DNA from: Pogostemon cablin
Taxonomy: Eukaryota > Streptophyta > Magnoliopsida > Lamiales > Lamiaceae
Direction of reading: 5' to 3'
NCBI GenBank assembly: GCA_023678885.1
Contig: CM042985.1
Span: 7,428,985-7,492,984 of the forward strand
DNA length: 64,000 nucleotides
Part shown: positions 57,739-64,000 of the stretch, in pieces
Position numbering within the stretch: the stretch's first letter is position 1
How the letters are laid out: every line of letters begins with the position of its first letter
The notes under the pieces: generated by a model
Database searches by the model: none
Told to the model about the DNA's origin: nothing
What the model saw: the letters and a program-made list of their open reading frames with translations, nothing else
Position numbers and translations under genes: made by a program

Positions 57739-58567
57739 CTAGTGACATAGGTTTAGTTGTAGAATTTTATTTTCTTCCTTCATAGCCAACATTGCATTTC
57801 TTTCTTTCTCAATTGCAATGATCTCTCGTCGCATCATAGCCATCATTTCCTCACTGCAATTTGTCATAGTGGAAAGAGCTTTAGAACTTTCTTCGCCGGC
57901 TTTTCTTTTGCCTTTTGCCTTCCTAGTGCCTATTGGTCTTTGAGAACTTCCCGGCAATGGGCTATCTTCATCTAGATTGAAGAAAAATCCACACAAATGA
58001 GGAGAATCTGACATATTTGGTTGTTGCGTGGGTGAATAGTCAGATTGCGACGAGTCATTATTTCCACCGTCTGGATTAAAAGCAGGTAAGCTGACATCGG
58101 TTGGCTTATACTTGTCCATTTCTTTTAAAATTGGCCATACATGATCCCATTTCCATGCTTGCCCTACAGATTCTTTGAATAATACTTTTGCTTGATCCAA
58201 CTACAAACATTGTCATTACAAGTTAAAAAATAAAAATATGAATTAATATGGAGTTCATGAAATAACTCACAATGTCCTTTTCAGAAGCACCACTCGGGCG
58301 CCTATGTTCCACCTGACAAATGCATCCACTAATTTTTTGAGTAAATCTTGTCAAGAGACCCCATCGGCATTGTAGAACCTTTGTGGTACGATGCTCTGAT
58401 GATAGAGTGGGTAGCTATTTATTGTAACTAGATGTAATTCGTGCCCACATAGAGTCGAGAGATTGGTTTACACCAATTATAGGGTTTTGAGTTTTCTGGA
58501 TATAGCAATCCACTAAGACAAGATCCTCCTCAGGTATAAAAGCAGGACCACGTCCAGAGGAATTCAT
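57739..58567 (-). pseudogene. Harbinger ORF1 (Myb/SANT-like DNA-binding protein), broken
   Basis: Two exons: 58567-58271 and 58200-57739, with a GT-AG intron in phase. It starts MNSSGRGPAFIPEEDLVLVD; the trihelix-like part includes QSLDSMWARITSSYNK, then an in-frame TAG where the family has a tyrosine-like position, then LQCRWGLLTRFTQKISG. Exon 2 has GQAWKWDHVWPILKEMDKYK, a basic RKAKGKRKAG stretch and a C-terminal coiled coil. A second frame continues KPMSLDESLRPYLIEEQRK to about 57587, so the C-terminus may also be frameshifted. The protein normally partners the transposase and helps its nuclear import and DNA binding. Confidence 0.75.
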
Positions 58568-59059
58568 CTTCAGAATCAAAGAGTTATAGTTGATAGTGAA
58601 TTAATATATTTGGACACAAGTATATGAAGTAAATGTTGCACATTATATAGACAATACATGTAATGTGAATATTATTGTGATGTTCATAATTAATCATATG
58701 TAATTACTAATGAATATTATTATGATGTTGACAAGTCACACATGCTTTCTTGGTGGTATTTTTTACCTTTTCTTCTTGGAGTGTGTGATGCATGCACTTA
58801 CTTGAAATCACATGCAAAGACTTTAATTGTGATTGTGACAATACATTCTTACTTGTCACTACAAAACAAAACATGAGCTAATATGTTTTTGAGCAGACAT
58901 TATTGTACCACATCCATTATTTTCTTGAATTGTGTGAGTATTGACAATACATGCATGCTTGCAAACAACTTGCCATACTTTTCTTGAATAGTGTGATATA
59001 TCATCTGCTTAAAGAGGTTGCTACATGTAATATTCATCACATTATCCATCTAATAAAAA

Positions 59060-60416
59060 ATGAGTTATAATGAGGGAGGTCCTTCAAATTATTTTCATGC
59101 ATCCTCATCATCAACTGATGAGGAAGAGTCACTTTCTAGTCTAAGAAATGAACTAGAAAGCATTGATCAACACCAACAAATGTTTATTTGCCAACTCAAT
59201 GTCAATGCCACTGCAGTCTTCAATTATTGTCAACAATTCGAGAATACCAGACGTGGAGGCTCAGTTCCTGGTCATGTAGTACTTAATCGTGATCGAAAGA
59301 GTGCAGATCAACGCTTATACAATGACTACTTTTCAAACTCTCCACTATTCAATGAGAGCATGTTCAAACGACGCTTTCGGATGTCTCGTCGTTTATTCTC
59401 TCGATTACTAGAGGCTGTTCAAGCACAGGACAATTATTTCAGGCAAAAGCGTGATGCGTGCGGGCAACTTGGGTTATCTCCATACCAGAAGATAACAGCT
59501 GCAGTGCGAATTCTTGCATATGGTGTGCCAGCTGACGCAACTGACGAGTACATTAAAATTGGAGAGTCCACATCAATTGAATGTGTTAAGAGGTTTTGTC
59601 GAGCTGTGGTAGAAGTCTTTGTGATTGGTATCTTCGATCTCTGAATGCAGAGGACATTGCAAGGCTTCTTAATATTGGAGAAAAATGTGGCTTTCCAGGG
59701 ATGCTTGGAAGTCTTGATTGTATGCATTGGAGGTGGAAAAATTGTCCAACAGCTTGGGCAGGACAATATGCCGGTCGTAGTGAAAGTCTAAAATTATCCT
59801 AGAAGCAGTGGCTGACTACGACTTATGGATATGGCATGCATATTTTGGTTTGCCAGGTTCAAATAATGATATTAACGTATTGGATAAATCTCATCTCTTT
59901 TCTAACTTAGCCAATGGAGTGACTCCTTTAGCTAATTATGTCATACAAGGAAAATAGTATAATATGGGTTACTATCTAGCTGATGGCATATATCCAAAAT
60001 GGGCAACACTAGTGCAAACAATACATAATCCTAGAAGTCCAAAGCAACAATTCTTTGCAACACGTCAAGAAAGTTTTAGAAAAGATGTCGAGCGAGCTTT
60101 TGCTGTATTACAATCAAAGTGGGCCATAATCAAAGGTCCAGCAAGAGTTTGGAGCAAACATGTTATGCATGACATCATGACGGCGTACATTATAATGCAC
60201 AATATGATTATTGAAGATGAGCGAGATAGGGATGCACCTATTACAAATGATCGCGAGGCACCTGCTCCTACAGTTGAAATTGCATATGATGAACGAGTTC
60301 TATTTCAACAATTTCTTGTACGACATCGCCAAATTAAAGATAAGACAACTCACTATGCACTTCGAGATGCACTTGTTGACCATTTGTGGGAAGAATACTC
60401 CAACTCCGAGTATTAG
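59060..60416 (+). pseudogene. Harbinger DDE transposase, broken
   Basis: One intronless reading of about 450 codons with at least three lesions: a frameshift in 59596-59644, another near 59795 and a TAG at 59955-59957 (between VIQGK and YNMGYYLADG). Catalytic residues are still visible: first Asp in MLGSLDCMHWRWKNCP, second in GLPGSNNDINVL, and Glu in DVERAFAVLQ. The N-terminal part has FKRRFRMSRRLFSRLLEAV, the usual helix-turn-helix region. The final DHLWEEYSNSEY is complete. It would cut and paste the element at TWA sites, but cannot now be made. Confidence 0.88.
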
Positions 60417-60722
60417 ATTGCTTAATCATTTTATTATTGTAATATTCTATATTTCTCTAACATGTATTGTCTAATATTTTATGTTACTTTTTTAAATATA
60501 TCAATTATCTCTAAATAAATTTTTATTCCTTCAATTGAATTTCATACTCTAAATTTTATAATTTATAATGTATTAAAAATCTTTCATCTTTAATAAAATT
60601 TATTTCTTTATTTAAAAATTAAAATAAAAGTAAAAATATAGAGAATTTTTTAAATGGAGTACTCTATACTCTATTTTAGAGTATAGAGTATTCTAAAATG
60701 AAGTATGTGGTTGGAGATGCCC

Positions 60723-61901
60723 TAATGTGTAATAAAGAGAAATAATATTTTAATGTATGGTGAGTAGTTATATTAGTGCAAATGTGTAATGAATTGAGAA
60801 AAATAATATTTTAATGTATAGTGAGTAATTTTATTAGTATTGGTCCTCTATATTATTTTAATAAATTGAAGTTATTTTGATGATTATTTAATTAATTTTG
60901 GTCCATTTTTGGATATATACTGAATTAAAGTAATTTTGACGGTCATTTAATCAGTATTGGTCCTCTATTTTATTTTCATGTGTATGAGTGTATCTATCTA
61001 ATAATATGAGAATGAAAATTCAATCATTACTCATTTAGTATATAGTATAATATACCATGTTATATCAAAATTGCGGACCCTATCTATAAACAAGGGGGAA
61101 AATTTCATTGTTAGTTCCAAAAGAATGGTTGATTTACAAAAACAGTCCCATATTTATTGACTGATCCTAAAATTTTCACTTTTGGTCTCATCCATTAATT
61201 TTGGACGGAAATGTTTGTTTAAAAAAAAAACAAAAATAATCCAAATATATTAAAGAACAACAACAACCTTAATCATTTTTTAAACATAATTTCACAAGTA
61301 ATTAAGATAAAAGATGCCACGACTTTCAACCCATTCTTTTATGAGATCTTGCTCAGCCATTATGGTAGCAAATAAGAATAATAATCAATGATTAATTATT
61401 TTTAAATTTCTAGATTCGCCAATAACCCCAAATCAAACTAACCCAAAACAAAAAATTATCCACTATGTACACGTTGTCGCCAGACATAGTGAATAATTAT
61501 GGACTAAATGTATGGATAATAGGTGATTTTTATATTTTAATTTTTAATTATTTAAATTAATTAATGATAAGGATTAAATTAAAGTTTAATTTAACAACTA
61601 AAATCATTCAACTGCACCGGTACCACAGTTGCAACACAATCTAACTCTAAATTTTCATCAGAAAAGAAAATTTTAAAAAAAGTGAATGTCCACTTTAATG
61701 AATTCCTTCCTATTAAAATTGCATGGTTAGTTAGGTTGAGTCCCTGACATTCAGTTGCATGTAATAGTCAAACACATCAGGCACGCATGTTGAAATTGTC
61801 AAACAAAGGCTGAATGCATTAGAACTAGTAGCTTACTTATAACTTAATTCTTCGCATTTATATTTGCAACGGGACCACGGGTGAAATACTTTGTTAATAA
61901 A
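60723..61901. other. Gene-free AT-rich stretch
   Basis: Includes two similar passages (AATAATATTTTAATGTAT with GTGAGTA near 60745 and 60810), suggesting an old local duplication. No coding content. Confidence 0.45.
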
Positions 61902-62180
61902 TACTCCCTCCGTCCCAAATTCAAGTTCACATTTACTGTAAATACGGAGTTTAAGAAAAGTCACTTTTTGATTTACTTTTGAGGGTAGTATGATATTTTT
62001 GGGTAATAAATAAATGATAAAGTATGTTATGTGTGTTAAAAAGGTGATGACAAATTTGAAATTAAAGTATGTTAGAGGGATATTAGTTTGTTTTTTTTTT
62101 TCCTTTTATGGAAGTGTGGAGTTGAATTTGGAACCGACCAAAACGGAAAGTATGAAGATGAAGTTGGGACGGAGGGAGTA
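61902..62180. mobile_element. Complete Stowaway-type MITE
   Basis: TA CTCCCTCCGTCCC at the left, GGGACGGAGGGAG TA at the right. The interior TACGGAGTTTAAGAAAAGT and AAATTAAAGTATGTTAG closely matches the 32.1-kb element, marking both as one subfamily. Confidence 0.9.
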
Positions 62181-62871
62181 AATAATAAAGTATATTAAAT
62201 ATATTAAGTAGGAGTAGTTTTTTATAAATAAAATATAGGTTATTATTATTTTTTTTAAAGAAAAATATGCAACTTTTGTGGGATAATCCAAAATGAAAAA
62301 TGTGTTATCTGATTGGCAGAGTAAATACAAAACTAAAAGAAAAAATTACTCCATAATTAAATTATTTTTAATAGTGTTTATTTAATTAAAATTAATAGAA
62401 TTAAGTACATTTTAAAATTTAAAGTGATACACGGGAGTTCATAAATTCATAAGCAACAATCCAAATATTAGGAATTAATAAATTCATTAGCTAATTCAAA
62501 TCTGAACACTCTATATAAATATATGCATATATATCAAGAGTATCGATAAATTAGTAAATACATTCATACAATAAAAAAGAAATCTATCATTGAATATAAG
62601 TATTTATTAAGAAGGTATTTTTTTTAACATGTCCATCCCACGTTTACTAGTTATACATAATTTTAGACTTTTAGTAATAACTTCTTGGCAAGAATATGAA
62701 CAAAACTATGATCTTATCCTTCCGCCTGGACGAATCTTTTAATCTGTCTTCAGTCTTCAGTTTTCTATTAACGAGATGAACTGAATAAAAAATACACTTA
62801 AGATGAAAATGATAATTAAAATGAAAATGATAATCATGCTGTTTGTAAATAACTCTTATTATAAATCAAAG

Positions 62872-64000
62872 TAGGGTTAATTGCGTAAAAAACCACGAAC
62901 TTTCAACGAATTGCAAATTAATCCTGACTTTTATAAAATTGCAAAAAAAACCACGACCTTTCATATTTGTGCAATTCGCACCCATCGGGCAGCTGAAGCT
63001 GCCCGACTGCTGACGTGGCGTTGACCTTGCCACGTCAGCTTTTAGTTGATTGCAAAAAAAAAAACCCAACATTTACTTAAATTGCAATTTAATCACAACC
63101 TTTGAAATTTTGGCAAAAAAGACCATAAATTTTTTATTTTATTTTTAAATTGCATCTTCTAATAAAAAATTATACATTATTTTATTTTTAAATTTAAACT
63201 CTAAAATATTATTAAATAAAATAACAAAATTATTATATGAATAAATATTTATTACTTAAATTATGTGAATAAAATTAATTATATCTATTAAGTAGTAAAA
63301 AAATTATACAATCTCTAAATATTTAAATTCTTTTAATTTTTAAAATATTTTTATACATTATAAAATTATTATAATTTATAAAATCAAAGTATTCGCCATG
63401 TCTCAATATCTTTTCGTAATTTCACATTATATATAAAAGAATGACAAATATACCTATGAAATGTTTAAGGAATTTTATAATTTATTAAAAGAAATGATTT
63501 AAAATTAATTTATAAACTCAAATTTTATAGTGAGAAAAATATTCGTTAAGATTTAATTTATACAAACCAATCTCATACTTAAATAATAAAAATACTTTGT
63601 ATTAAATAAAAGACTTATACATTTGAAATTTATGGAGTAGTAAAAAATTAATAAATAAAAATTTTAAAAGTTTTTGTAAAAAAATAAATATTTAATATAA
63701 CATTTAATATGAAAATACAAAATAAAAACAATATTTAATACAACATTTAATATGAAAATACAAAATAAAAATAATATTTAATACATAATCTTTAGTTATG
63801 AATTTAAATTTTAAAATAAAATAATGTATAATTTTTTATTAGAAGATGCAATTTAAAAATAAAATAAAAAATTTATGGTCTTTTTTGCCAAAATTTCAAA
63901 AGTTGGGATTAAATTGCAATTTAAGTAAATGTTGGGGTTTTTTTTGCAATCAACTAAAAGCTGACGTGGCAAGGTCAACGCCACGTCAGCAGTCGGGCAG
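62872..64000. repeat. Large foldback element, right end outside the window
   Basis: 62999-63200 and 63800-64000 are inverted copies of each other at very high identity. Both arms run CTGCCCGACTGCTGACGTGG, TTGACCTTGCCACGTCAG, TTGCAATTTAATC, TTTTTTGCC/GGCAAAAAAG and ATAATGTATAATTTTTTATT. Each arm contains the hairpin GACGTGGC...GCCACGTC. Before the left arm lies a 20-bp palindrome (CGGGCAGCTGAAGCTGCCCG, 62985-63004) and an outer GGGTTAATTGCGTAAAAAAC start. The centre is AT-rich and holds a 43-bp direct repeat (63689 and 63732). Long arms fit a Mutator-like or foldback transposon; the target-site duplication cannot be tested here. Confidence 0.75.

Larger units (their letters stand above)
57587..60722. 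mobile_element. PIF/Harbinger DNA transposon, inactivated
   Basis: The unit contains the two proteins of this superfamily in divergent orientation: a Myb/SANT-like ORF1 (minus) and a DDE transposase (plus). The right end GGTTGGAGATGCCC at 60709-60722 is followed by TAA, fitting the TWA target preference. GAGTATAGAGT and ATACTCTAT inverted repeats are subterminal. The matching left end (GGGCATCTCCAACC) was not found before 57587, so the left border is lost or lies in decayed DNA. Confidence 0.8.

Noticed and set aside
1..64000. CRISPR arrays, prokaryotic operons or a novel defence island
   Set aside because: Direct repeats present are tandem duplications or microsatellites without spacer structure, and the gene content and introns are those of a plant nucleus.

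Overview
The window is nuclear DNA of a flowering plant. It has AT-rich intergenic DNA, multi-exon genes with GT-AG introns, and plant-only families (CIPK kinase, LOB-domain factor, B3 factor, class III peroxidase, DYW-type PPR protein, BAHD acyltransferase). It also holds many short transposons of plant type: Stowaway, CACTA, hAT and Harbinger. The protein sequences look eudicot, probably asterid; the species cannot be fixed from the sequence alone.

Layout. 1-3.0 kb: foldback repeat, then the promoter of an intronless CIPK kinase (3.0-4.3 kb). 4.4-10.5 kb: one Stowaway, a frameshifted pseudogene (7.5-8.0 kb), and a gene fragment between copies of a dispersed repeat. 11.1-12.5 kb: LBD15-like gene with a 14-nt first coding exon. 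12.6-18.3 kb: no gene seen. 18.3-21.7 kb: B3 gene (+) and class III peroxidase (-), tail to tail. 21.8-34.0 kb: repeat graveyard with at least five MITE families, including one CACTA MITE with a clean target-site duplication. 34.1-35.5 kb: BLOS1/GCN5L1 homologue. 36.3-41.9 kb: DYW PPR gene (LOI1/MEF11-like, -) and a TruA-family pseudouridine synthase (+), head to head over 335 bp. 42.0-44.3 kb: decayed NFD4-like MFS transporter. 44.7-49.6 kb: repeats, including an 809-bp hAT element with 8-bp target-site duplication. 49.8-53.4 kb: IWR1/RDM4 homologue with a small upstream ORF in its leader. 54.5-55.9 kb: BAHD acyltransferase pseudogene. 56.6-57.3 kb: unrecognised decayed coding relic. 57.6-60.7 kb: PIF/Harbinger transposon with both proteins broken. 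61.9-64.0 kb: Stowaway and a large foldback element running off the window end.

The genes are single, independently transcribed units and do not form a pathway. Three neighbours act in RNA or transcription biology: PPR editing factor, pseudouridine synthase and Pol II assembly/RdDM factor. Only the PPR/pseudouridine synthase pair shares an upstream region. I found no convincing new multi-gene system. The most unusual material is the set of short inverted-repeat families, the uORF in the RDM4 leader, and the terminal foldback carrying paired hairpins. All exon borders were read by eye from frame continuity and GT-AG rules.
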